64,000 nt of DNA, taken from assembly GCA_022225965.2 (NCBI GenBank), contig JAKJXP020000047.1:62001-126000 (forward strand). Reading direction: 5' to 3'. How positions within the stretch are numbered: the stretch's first letter is position 1; each line of letters begins with the position of its first letter. Positions 1 to 10,468 of the stretch are shown here, piece after piece. The DNA is from Diatrype stigma. Lineage: Eukaryota > Ascomycota > Sordariomycetes > Xylariales > Diatrypaceae. The notes beneath the pieces were generated by a model that worked only from the letters and a program-made list of their open reading frames with translations, made no database searches and was not told the DNA's origin. Position numbers and translations under genes: made by a program.

Positions 1-820
1 CGCCGTCGTAATACAGGTGCATATGTTCTCGGAGAAATCATCGCGTCAACGAGGGCTAGAAGCCTAGAACGATGTGGATAGCCGCGGAGACTGTGATAGC
101 CCGGTTCGAAACGGGCGCAAAATTGGTCACTTCTAGACGATATAAGTCCCGAACCGCTGTAGGAGATACCATGGATCTTATACGGCCATGGAGCACACCT
201 TTAGCCATGCACTGACCACAGGCTTAATGGCGTTTGTGTTCAGCGCCACCCCCGACACCGGGCTTGGAGATGTGGCGAAGTGGTTCATCATCATCGACAG
301 ATGCCAAATATCTCGGTGTATCAACCCCATTCCCTACCTTCTTGCCCTTCAGCTGCGTGTGCGGGAATGCGCCCTGGCTTGCTGACCGGGATTGGCACGT
401 TTTGAGGCTACAGACGATCTGTTATTTTTAGCTGACCATGTTATTCAGTAGTGACTGCTACGAAGGTGCTCTGTGATACCACAATATCTGTGCAGCCTAG
501 GCGGATGCTACAGCGGGAAAGATCAGCAGGCGGCTGACGAGGATTATCCTGTTCTCCTGTTCTCCAGGTATGCCCTGTAACATCAATTGAAGCTCACACA
601 AATGGACATGAGGCGAACGTACTCGCAACAATTCTTTTCATTCATCGGTTGGCCATAATGCAAGAGAACACAACGCCCCCAACGGCTCGGTAGCAGTAGG
701 ACTTATGTAGTGGTCTTCATAGTTCGTTATGGTCCACCCCTACAGAACACAATACTATCACGATCGAAGACTGCCCAAACTAAGGCGATCCGATCCAATT
801 ATGTTCCGAATGCCCCCAAG
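1..820. other. Intergenic, 3' flank of NUP82
   Basis: This stretch lies downstream of the NUP82 stop codon. The open frames in it are short, overlap one another on both strands and have no recognisable domain. A short GC-rich inverted repeat around a TTCGAA core at about 101-119 resembles a tRNA T-arm, but its loop is 8 nt and no acceptor, D or anticodon arm surrounds it. I see no gene here. Confidence 0.6.
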
Positions 821-3578
821 TTATCCAATCTGCAACCGTTCGAGTCGCCCTTTCACTGCCTCAACCAGGGCTGTCTCTCGTTCAAGCAAGCCTCGCACTT
901 GGTTGACTTTGGCTCTCCTCAGATCCGATGGTATGCGTAGATCTATTGACGAAGTGCCTAGGTTCTCATCAACCTCGTTCGTCGACTCGCCTAATCTCTT
1001 CGCCTGTTCCGACAGTTCATCCCGCAATCGCTTAGCTTCTTCATACCGTTTCAGCATTTGCTTTAAGCGGGCAGGACTATTCGCTGGCAATTCGGATCCG
1101 AGTATGCTAGCTTCCATGGTCTTCACTTCGTTGACCCAAGACCGTTCCTTGTCACTCAGTTCTCGGCTAGTAGCTTTTGTGACCGTCTTCCGCATCTTCT
1201 CCAATCGTTGGCTGAGCGCCTCCCCTCTTTTCTTGGCGCCCTCTAGTCGCCTCTCGAGGGCTTTATTGATTGATTCTGGTTTCTCACCGTCATCTTGATC
1301 CTCGCCTGTAACCGTCTCGACTCTCGCCTTGACCTCGGTTGCTTTGGTGATTTGTTGCCTGAGCTCTGTCTGTAATTTCTCGCACCTGCGAAATAACTCA
1401 GAGGCTGCTAGTCCAAGCCTGTATGTCTCTTCACTCAAGATCTTATGTGCATCCGTGAAGATCTGTAGTGTCACCGGGGAGAGCCTGACTTCCTGGTTGA
1501 CGATCGTCTTATAGCGACTAGTACGGAGTTGTTCCAGAGCCGCTGGAAGGGCTGAACTCTCATCGAATGCATGTGATGGCTGGAAGACTGGGCGAGGTTC
1601 GTAGAAATCTAGAGGCTGAACTTCAGCATCCTTGTCAAAGGTGGGCGAGACGGAGCGAACAGGCTCGAAGTCATCATCGGGTGTATCGAAGACCATTGCG
1701 ACTGGCTCGAAGGGAGTTGCTGATAGCAAGAAATAGCCAAGATCAGGGTCACGGATGGCAACAGCTGCGGCTAGGGGCAAATGCGAGTCGCCCTGGGCAG
1801 GATTGGTGTAAAGTCTCTCCCTGGTTGAACTCTGGCCATTCACGAGGAGATCAATTCTAAAATCAGAGCCTGCTTGTGAATCGCTCTGAAGCTCGCTCTC
1901 GAGGCGGAAAACCCAGGGTGCCAGGGATATATACGTGATACTCGTTGGATGAGTGATGAAAAACGAGTATCGAGAAGTAACATCAGCGCTGATCATGGGC
2001 CACCGCTCCTCAGCACTCTCAAGTGACGTTAGGACGTCAAGACTCTGGAAAGTTAGAAGAGAGGGTGGCTCAGTTGTTGCAGCCAGACGCCCGACGGTTT
2101 TGAGCTTGTTTCTGGGAGGTAACCACTGGGCTTGGACGCCGTTCAAGTCCAGGCATATGCGTAATTGGCCACTTGACGAAAGTAGGCAGACAACAGTGAG
2201 AGACAAGCCCTCCCGTTCTATCTCTTCCATCTCGAGATCCTCTTCTTCGCCCATCATCAGCTCCTCCGTGTCCAGTTTCTCACCGATGACGAATATGTCC
2301 GTCAGCTCTAAGTCTAGATCGTCTTCACTCTCAGGACTTAACTGTAGGTCAAAGGGACCTTGTAGCCGCGGTACAACCCCTGGTCTTTTAGGGCGTGTGT
2401 AGATCTCTGTCGGAGGCTCTCCTGGTGGACCCTCAATGACATTGGGTTCTTGGTTGTCGAGATCAGACATCCAATCTAGCTGCTGCTGAGCCAACAGCTT
2501 TGCTGGCTCAGAGACGTTGGGGTCATCTTCCACTGCCCCCAGGTTGCCCACAATGGATATCGAAAGCGAGGGGATTAAGGTGGGCGGCGGGGCCCATTTG
2601 CTAGGGAGCAGTGGGCAAAGGGCGTAAACATCACCTTCTCTCATGGCGATCCATAGGGTCATAGGGGACCAACCTCCCGAACCCCTCCCTGAGAAGCAAG
2701 CGGCGGCTACCTCCATTTCGAAAGAGTCGGGAGAGAAACCCTTATTCGTTACGTCATTTGAGGCCGAGAAGTTCTGGTCTAGCGTGGTACCATCAACCAG
2801 CTTCTTTAAGTCGATAGTAAGCGCAGCTTTATCAAAAGACCACCGGTCGCTTTGGTTGAGCTCCCAGAGCCTGACGATGGCATCTTTAGTGACTGTCACT
2901 AGAGCAGAGCCATTCACTCCAAGCGGATGCCACAGAGTTGCGGCGACAGGCGAGCGATCGTTCACGTGCGTGGTGGGGCCGAGAGTCCATGATTTTGGCT
3001 TTATAACATCGACGCTCTGTGCCGTCAGGTGGGAGGAGTCAGGCAGGAGAATGATGCGGACGGTATGGGTCGTTACGATAGCCATGTAGTTGGCGTACGG
3101 CGATATGATGAGTTGCTGGATGTCGCTACCCATTGGCGTAATGATCGTCTGTAACGAGGTCAGCACATACACGACGGTTGAAGATAACGACACGTGGCTG
3201 AGGTGCGCCATTGCTCCTTACCCGAAAGCCTTCCGCAAAGTTGTTCTCAATAGAATCCCTCAAGATGTCGTCCTCGTCTTCTGATCCAGACGAACCCTCG
3301 CGCTTGATGCGACTGCCATGCTGATTCTGGGCATCCTTCTCTTGCCACCTCTCCTTCAGATAAACAAGATCCGCCCATCTGATCTCTTTGCCAACAGCAA
3401 TGAACACCTCAGAGCCACGGCGAGCGATAGTCCGGCGAGGTCCTAAAGCTCCGTTGGCTTTAGTCGACGAGTAAAGCGATGAGCGCTTGGGGGTATCGGA
3501 GGGAGGCGGAGTAAATAGGTCGTGGCCAGGCGACGGCTTGGAGAGCCAAGCAGGCGTGTAGCTTTTGATCTTAGGCAT
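821..3578 (-). CDS. NUP82: Nucleoporin NUP82 (Nup88 family)
   Basis: Two exons, 3222-3578 and 821-3148, with a 73-bp phase-0 intron (GTAAGG donor, TTACAG acceptor, GCTGAC branch). They join FAEGFR directly to TIITPMGSD and give 894 residues. The start is the ATG opening MPKIKSYTPAWL, the usual N-terminus of filamentous-fungal Nup82; an in-frame ATG five codons upstream (3593) is less likely. Residues up to about 600 fit the beta-propeller region, with short WD-like strands such as ATLWHPLG and DAIVRLWEL and acidic loops. From about 640 to the end the chain is rich in Lys, Glu, Arg and Leu, typical of the C-terminal coiled coil that binds Nup159 and Nsp1 on the cytoplasmic side of the pore, where mRNA export is completed. 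The gene is divergent from CBC2. Domain limits are my estimate. Confidence 0.9.
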
Positions 3579-4468
3579 GTTCTTCTCGATCAATGGATGG
3601 TGTGGAGGTTGTGTCTAGAGTTATGGGTTCCAGTCAACAACCAAATTGCATCTTGTGCAAGACTGCTGCTTTGTAGGTGGGCGGCGTCCTCGCGCCACAA
3701 GCCTTTGCGAGTGATGGATGTTATGGACAGCAGGTGGTGATGAAATGGGCTCAGATTAATAGAGTTCGGTTGGGAAATGTGGTGAATCAATTGCTAGGGT
3801 CAGAGTCGCCCAGCTATTAATTTGTGCTGTATATACGAAGCCAACGGATAACAGACAACAGACAACAGACAAAGAAGATGTCGGTGCTGGGCTGCAAGAT
3901 TGGAATTTTGATGCTGTATTGTACCTACTTGTTGTACACCCGGCAGCTGCCCGGGTCGCCAGGTACCTACAAATCCACGGGTGGATACATACTTACCTAT
4001 CATAGGTAACTACCTAGCGCCTAGCAGCATTCCTTGGGTGCCATTCTCAACTGCAGCTTCCTGCTATCAGTACGGCTAGCTACCTATTGTATGTAGCTCA
4101 ACCCACCCATCTTTATGTACCGCGACGCGTTTGTCGATCGGGTAGCCACATACATACATTCCCAGGTACGTACTAGGTGGTCTGTACCTACAGCCTAACA
4201 GTGTTAAGCTGCAGAAAAGGTGGACTGAGCTTCACATTCATTCGTCAATAGCAAATGCACAGCTAACCTAGTGACATAGCGAGTATCAATGGAACCTTGA
4301 AGGTTGATAGTCGCAACTCAGCCTTCCGCGCCTCACATTCAGCCTTCTCTTCCGCATCATACATCGTCGAGTTGCATACACCAACCAATCTCCCTATTTA
4401 CCAACCCTGACTCTTCGGCGCAACTTCAAAGGAACAAGAGAGACTGCAGATATTGAGACAAACACAAA
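3579..4468. promoter_or_regulatory. Divergent intergenic region NUP82 / CBC2
   Basis: About 890 bp separate the two start codons, so it should hold both promoters. It contains scattered TACCTA/TAGGTA motifs (about 3960-4020 and 4080-4190) and a short ACAGACA repeat at about 3850-3870. No convincing TATA box or gene was seen. Confidence 0.5.
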
Positions 4469-5326
4469 ATGCGAGGTGGTTTCAGATCAACGGTGGAGAG
4501 GCTAGACAGGCCGAGCGCGTACTATATCAGCAGGGTGAGTTCGCCTTCGACATCGAATATGGGCAGCAGCCATCCATATATCACGTGGGCATTGTGTGTA
4601 TACTCTACTGACCTCTTTTTTCTTTCCCGTATCGTAGAATAAACGGAGAAGAAACGATCACGGTCGGGACGATCGGGATGGGGGCGACACCGAGATGGGT
4701 AACGCGCAACCGGAGGAGCCGCCCGAGGACCCTCTCAAGAACGCTACTACCCTCTATGTAGGCAACCTGTAAGTCTCACTCACATGCTCGCTCGGGCACC
4801 TGCCCTTTGTTCGTTCGCCTTGTACCTGTTTCTCCGAGCGAGCCATGTTCTCACTCACTCACCCACGCACCCACCCACGCACCCTCCCACTCGCTCGCTC
4901 GCTCGCTCACGCTCCCGCAGATCCTTCTACACGACCGAGGAGCAGGTGTACGAGCTGTTCTCGAAGTGCGGGGAGATCAAGCGGCTGGTGATGGGGCTGG
5001 ACCGGTTCAACAAGACGCCGTGCGGGTTCTGCTTCGTGGAGTACTACACGCACCAGGACGCGCTGGACTGCATGAAGTACGTGGGCGGCACCAAGCTGGA
5101 CGAGCGCGTCATCCGCACCGACCTGGACCCGGGCTTCGAGGAGGGCCGCCAGTACGGCCGCGGCAAGTCCGGCGGCCAGGTCCGCGACGAGTACCGCGAC
5201 GACTTCGACGAGGGCCGCGGCGGCCTCGGCCGCGCCATCCAGCAGAACGAGCGCATGACCCGCGAGGCCGAGCGCCGCCAGGAGCGCGATACCAACAACG
5301 AGGAGGACTACGGACGGCTGCGGTAG
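4469..5326 (+). CDS. CBC2: Nuclear cap-binding protein subunit 2 (CBP20)
   Basis: Three exons, 4469-4534, 4638-4768 and 4921-5326, give 200 residues. Intron 1 is 103 bp and intron 2 is 152 bp; both have GT..AG ends, and the second splits the leucine codon of LYVGNL. The protein is the small subunit of the nuclear cap-binding complex. It binds the m7G cap together with CBP80 and links capping to splicing, export and decay. The N-terminal [10 protein letters not shown] segment carries the cap-stacking tyrosine region. The RRM follows with RNP2 (LYVGNLSF) and RNP1 (CGFCFVEYY). The basic tail [19 protein letters not shown] that closes over the cap is intact. The C-terminus is an acidic and Arg-rich extension. 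Exon 3 has strongly C/G-ending codons. Intron 2 is a run of CTCA, CCCA and GCTC repeats. Confidence 0.96.
4849..4911 (+). repeat. Low-complexity C-rich repeats inside CBC2 intron 2
   Basis: Degenerate tetranucleotide repeats (CTCA, then CCCACGCA, then GCTC units) fill the second half of the intron and run into the polypyrimidine tract before the acceptor at 4919-4920. Confidence 0.8.
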
Positions 5327-5820
5327 GGGGAGGAAGTAGGACAGGGAGAGGGTCGAGGGAGGAGAGCGAGCATCGAGGATCAACGGGTAAAGGCCTAAGG
5401 TCCAGGGTCAATCAACTATGAGCCGAACTGGGGAGGGACGATGACTGAGAGGAAACTGATACCCTGAGTCCGAGGAACGCATACGAAATACCAACTGCGT
5501 TTACCTTCTCTTTTTTTATCACAACGTTGCGGGCACAAAATTGGTTTTACGCATAGGTACGGCTGATAAGTGCGATGATGGAGCTTCCTTGATAGTCACT
5601 CCAGAGTACAAGAGTATACTTTCATGTTCAATGCCATAAATTCCTGAATATACGTATATGTACAGAGGGAATTGCTGCTTCCCCTTCGTCCCTTCTCGGA
5701 TCGCGGTAGTGCACAGTCCGGATCGAAGCCCATTCATTGCTCCAAGTAACCGCCAGACTTTCGTTTTCAAGCGAGCCTTCCCATTCCCAGTTCGTCCACC
5801 ATAATCCGTCACAGCACCGT
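5327..5820. other. Convergent 3' flank of CBC2 and mL60
   Basis: These 494 bp separate two convergent stop codons and should hold both 3' UTRs. A T-rich tract lies at 5509-5519. No gene was seen; open frames here are short and unrelated to any family I know. Confidence 0.5.
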
Positions 5821-6436
5821 CTAGTAACCAGGAGGGTTTACTCTCTGAGAAACTCTCGTCCACTTCGGCAGCTCTGCGAATCGCACGTTCATGATTAGCA
5901 CACACGAACACACAAAACCAGCCAGGGAATCCTCTCTCTCCTGCCCCCCTCCCCTCCCCCCCAAAAAACCCCGGACTTACTGTGAATTCCCTTCCTATAT
6001 CTCTTCTCTTTCCGGTCGAACATGGTGTACTTGTCTTTAGGCAGCATCTCGGCCTCGGTCGGCATCGTCTCCTTCCACACCTCGAGGGCCTTGAGGGTCT
6101 GGCCCTGCTTCTTCAGCGCCTGGTCGAGCGTGTCCACCACGGCGTCAACGGCCCGGAGGCGCTTGCGCTGCCGCGCCTTCTGGAACTTGGAGAGTCGCCA
6201 CGGTATCTTCCTGTATTACCGCCCTCTTCTGTTAGCCGAGTTCGGAAGTGTCACGTCGTCCGTCGTCATGTATATCGTCCTGGAGCGGGGTGTAGGAGCT
6301 GTGCGTGTGTGCTTTATTTGTCTTTCTTGTGCGCCGCGCCCCGGGATAGCATAGCTTAGCATAGCTGAGGACTGGGGCCAGCGTACCATAGTAAGCCACC
6401 CGACAGTGGGTTCGTAACTCTGAATGCGCCGAACAT
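5821..6436 (-). CDS. MRPL31: Mitochondrial large-subunit ribosomal protein mL60
   Basis: Three exons, 6387-6436, 5981-6210 and 5821-5873, give 110 residues. Introns of 176 and 107 bp have GTACGC and GTAAGT donors. The first splits the Trp codon of GGLLW, the second the Lys codon of GIHK. The assembled protein opens MFGAFRVTNPLSGGLLWKIP, passes through the basic KFQKARQRKRLRAVDAVVDTL and ends KLPKWTRVSQRVNPPGY. Both ends match the fungal mitoribosomal protein formerly called YmL31, now mL60. It is a small structural protein of the mitochondrial 54S subunit; no cleavable presequence is evident. Without splicing the gene looks like an 81-residue fragment, so simple ORF calling would miss it. It converges with CBC2 and diverges from TRS20. 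Confidence 0.92.
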
Positions 6437-6585
6437 ATTGTCTTGTGCTGTCTTGCTCGGCGGTGACGTTGGGAGTTCGGGAGTCGTTCGTTCCAATGCG
6501 TGCGTAGTTGATCACCAAGTCCAGAAAAGTTCCAGAAGTGGAGCCACGGTGAAGCACGAGCCACTTTGATAGGTACATGCTGCAG

Positions 6586-6616
<31 letters not shown>

Positions 6617-7112
6617 CACACATCATGGATGTATCTAAAGTTCTAAGCACCCCCGATGGCCCACTTTATTATAGCGATTCTGGTCCCCGAAAGGAGCTCG
6701 GGCGGGAGCTTCAATGCACTGCGACCGACAAGAGACGGGCTGTTTCCGCACGCCTGTTTCATACACGATGTTAGAGCTCCGGACACCAAACCCAATACCA
6801 CATCCGCGAATACAACCCGCCGCCGCCGCTACGAGACGCTCCTTAGACCGCAAGTGATCCGAAAGATAATTACACTCACTACCTACCTTCAAAAAGCAAG
6901 ATCCAAGAGGGGCGGCAGCAGCACGGCAGCGTACCTACCCACGATAGCGCCCTCCGATACGAGCCCGAACTCGAACCCAAACCCAACGGCACTGCGCCCC
7001 GGTCAGCAAATAGCGGAAGAAGAAAGGATCGCAATAAGGAGGCGGGAAGAGCGCAGCAACTAGGAGCCAGAGAAAGAAAGAATTGCGGGGGCGAGAGTGG
7101 GAGCGAAAAACG
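6437..7112. promoter_or_regulatory. Divergent region mL60 / TRS20
   Basis: These 676 bp between two divergent start codons should contain both promoters. They include the TACA microsatellite at 6587-6617 and an A/G-rich leader just before TRS20 (about 7015-7110), a common composition for fungal 5' UTRs. Confidence 0.5.
6587..6617 (+). repeat. (TACA)n microsatellite
   Basis: About eight TACA units in tandem, in the mL60/TRS20 divergent promoter region. Confidence 0.95.
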
Positions 7113-7840
7113 ATGTCGTACTACTTCGTCATCATCGGGACGCAGGACAACCCGCTCTTCGAGCACGAGTTCGGGACGTCGAAGCAGGGCGGCGACGGGC
7201 AGGCGCGGTTCAGCGAGCAGGCGCGCCACATGAACCAGTTCATCGTGCACAGCAGCCTCGACATCATCGAGGAGGTGCAGTGGGGGACGGGCCAGATGTG
7301 CGTTTTTCTTTCTTTCCTCTTTCCTTCTCCTCTACTTCCTCTCCTCCCCATTTCAATTTCTGTCCCTGCTACCAAGGCCGACAAACAGCAGTCTGTCTGC
7401 ATTATTAATTCTAATCATTTCCCCTCTCGGAATTGAAAAACAACAGGTACCTGAAATGCGTCGACAAGTTCTTCAACAACTACGTGTCCTGCTTCATGAC
7501 GGGCGCCAACGTCAAGTTTCTGCTCCTGCACCAGCCGTTGACGACCGGCGGCGCGGGCGGCGGCGGCGGCGGGGTCCCAGGCGACCGGGCGTCCACGGGC
7601 GGCATCCGTTCTTCCGGCCTCACGAGCGGTGGTGGCGGTAGCAGCAGCAGCAGCGCGTCGACCTCCATCGCCGCCAACCCCACGAGCCCGCAGACCGAGG
7701 AGGCCGTCAAGAGCTTCATGCTCGAGGTCTACGAGAACTGGGTCAAGACCGTCATGAGCCCTTTCTACCGCGTCAACATGGAGGTCCGCAGCCCCGTCTT
7801 CCGCCAGCGCGTGGCCGCCGCCGGGCGCAAGTACTTGTAA
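7113..7840 (+). CDS. TRS20: TRAPP complex subunit TRS20 / sedlin (TRAPPC2)
   Basis: Two exons, 7113-7297 and 7447-7840, with a 149-bp intron splitting the Met codon of GQMYLKCVD, give 192 residues. The start is the ATG of MSYYFVIIGTQDNPLFE, the diagnostic sedlin N-terminus. The protein is a longin-fold subunit of the TRAPP tethering complexes that activate Rab1/Ypt1 in ER-to-Golgi traffic and autophagy. Residues 1-92 give the beta-sheet and first helix (HMNQFIVHSSLD, KCVDKFFNNYVSCFMTG, VKFLLLHQP). Residues 145-192 give the C-terminal helix pair (FMLEVYENWVKTVMSPFY). Between them, residues 93-142 form a Gly/Ser/Thr-rich insertion in place of the short loop of animal sedlin (about 140 residues overall). 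Codon use is strongly GC-ending. Confidence 0.94.
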
Positions 7841-8449
7841 TAATATGGGAATGCTCGAGAGCTTCGGGCAGGGCAGAGGGTTGCTCGTTTTCACCGAGAA
7901 TCAATGCCCAACTAGGAAAATGATGGCAGCGAGATTAAATGGCGATGACACTAGGCAACATTGCGCAATGGAAGGGGAGTTAGGCGTCAAGGAGTTCTAG
8001 ATCTAGGCAGCAAGATGTTTTGGAAATATCAACAGAACATGCATATCACGGATCATCTGAAATGGTGGGTTTGTTTGTTCAATGTCAATGGCAAAGCATT
8101 ATTGCATTGCAGGTATATTCAGCGTCATGTACCTCTCATAGGACCGTCTTTCCACTTTAAGACGCCAATCGTCGAGAGCAGTATCATGTAGTCCATTATC
8201 CGTAGAGCCCACCAACGCCAGCCAGCATCAAGAATGTGTGATGTGTGTATCATGCCAGAAACCATAGTAATATCACAAAGTCCATAAATGTTTCCTTCCC
8301 CATCTCGCGTCCTCTCACACCTTCCATTTCCCCTCAAATTGCTGGACGGAGACCAAGAGAGTACTGGAGGGGTTTGTTCGTGTAGATGACGGATGGCGGT
8401 GTTATGGTGATCGTCAAAAGTGCGAGTGTCGAAGAGACGAAACGCGCGC
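7841..8449. other. Convergent 3' flank of TRS20 and histone H4
   Basis: About 610 bp between convergent stop codons. No gene was recognised; both 3' UTRs should lie here. Confidence 0.5.
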
Positions 8450-9038
<589 letters not shown>

Positions 9039-10468
9039 CTTGAATGAGGTTTAAAGTGGTCGTAAATGTGTTGTATTGATGAAGGTTGATGGATATGTTG
9101 ATGACTCAATGGGTCAGGAAGTATAGAGATGCGGCAGTTTTGTTGATGTATAAAACAGGAAAAGAGATCAGAAACGGGCGGAGTTGGTTAGGGGAGGGGG
9201 AAAAGCATTTATCTGTTGGGTGGAAAGGCGGTGCGGGCAGTTACTGATTGTGCAGTTTGGAAGGAAAGGGCGCTAGTCTAATTATGGGAATATGGGGGTG
9301 GGCGGAATAAAGGCTTATTAAGGTGCAAGGTGCAGGTGCGGGTGGAAGTGCAAGGTGCGGCGTGATCTAAATCGTTCCTGCTGATTCTGGCTTTCAAACG
9401 GCGTTGATTGAGGGCCGTTTCCTGATTCAAAACAATTGCTAAAGCGCGCCTGGTTTTTGGTGTGGATTTGGTACGGATTCCTGATCCTTGCATGCCACCC
9501 ATGCCTAGGGCCGCTAATGCTGGTGGGTCTGTGCTTTGGGGCCCCTGTCTGGCTGCCTGGTCCAGCTGGTCTGCCGTCTGCTTGTCATCGATGATTGCTG
9601 TCCGGCAACCGACAGCCTTGGGAAAGGCCGGAGGCTTCCTCCATTGACCCACTCACAGCTGCCTGTCTGTCCAATTTGCTGTCTGTCTGCTCTTGGATGC
9701 AGCCAATGAGAATGGCAGAAAATGCGCCTCAGAAAGTACCTGCACGTATATACAGTATTTCCAGCCTATCAGAAGGCTTTCAACACCGACTTAACCCCCA
9801 ATTAAGGTTCTTCCATGTGACCTCCTTCACCTGCCGGCCCATCCTCCGCAATTAAAGGACAGGCAGAGGGTAGGACAAGAACATACCACGTACCTATAGT
9901 ATCTTTCTGTCATGTAGATAGTAGAAAGTCCTCTCCGTGGAAACAACTTGAAGCAACAAGCAAATTGACAATAGCTCCGTACTCAACCATACTTGCAAGC
10001 TGGGACCGAGTACATACGGTATCACGATATGTATCACCTCATTGAAATCATCCGACTGGGTATCCAAGGTGGTGATGTTGCTATTCCTTGAGTAACTCCC
10101 AAGCAAGAGCACTGCTTAACCAGGGGGCGCGGCTCTAGCCGATTCATTCCTAATATACAATTATCGCGATGCATGCTCCTCGCTACCATATACACAAAAC
10201 ACGCCCCTTTCCTGATGAACCTGACCACGAAGGGCCACCTCTGGATTTTCCTTGAAACGCCGGTGCCATGCCGTGCCGAATGATGCCGAACAACTGAAAC
10301 TGAACCGTCTGACAGCTCGTACCTAGAGCTCGACTCCTGCCGCGAGATATTTTTAACCAAACCACTCAGCAAAACCTAAGCCAAACAAACCCCTTGCGTC
10401 ACCGCGGTCCTATCAATGGAAAAGCACTCCTTTGCACCTGGACTTCAGGCTCAATACCGTGTCCCGAT
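9039..10468. promoter_or_regulatory. Histone H4 upstream region and CDC27 3' flank
   Basis: This 1.4-kb region lies upstream of H4 and downstream of CDC27, both on the minus strand. The part next to H4 should hold its promoter; a TATAAAA-like string at about 9143-9150 reads on the opposite strand and is not convincing. A CCAAT string occurs at about 9702 on the plus strand. No gene was recognised. Confidence 0.4.

Noticed and set aside
97..119. T-arm-like hairpin GCCCG-GTTCGAAA-CGGGC
   Set aside because: The loop is 8 nt instead of 7, and no acceptor stem, anticodon arm or D-arm can be built around it.
4784..5421. Overlapping frames and antisense frames around CBC2
   Set aside because: They are shadows of the GC-rich third exon; only the frame with the RRM is supported.
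9278..9652. 124-residue minus-strand frame upstream of histone H4
   Set aside because: It lies in the H4 promoter side, lacks any known motif and has repetitive Thr/Arg-rich sequence at its end.
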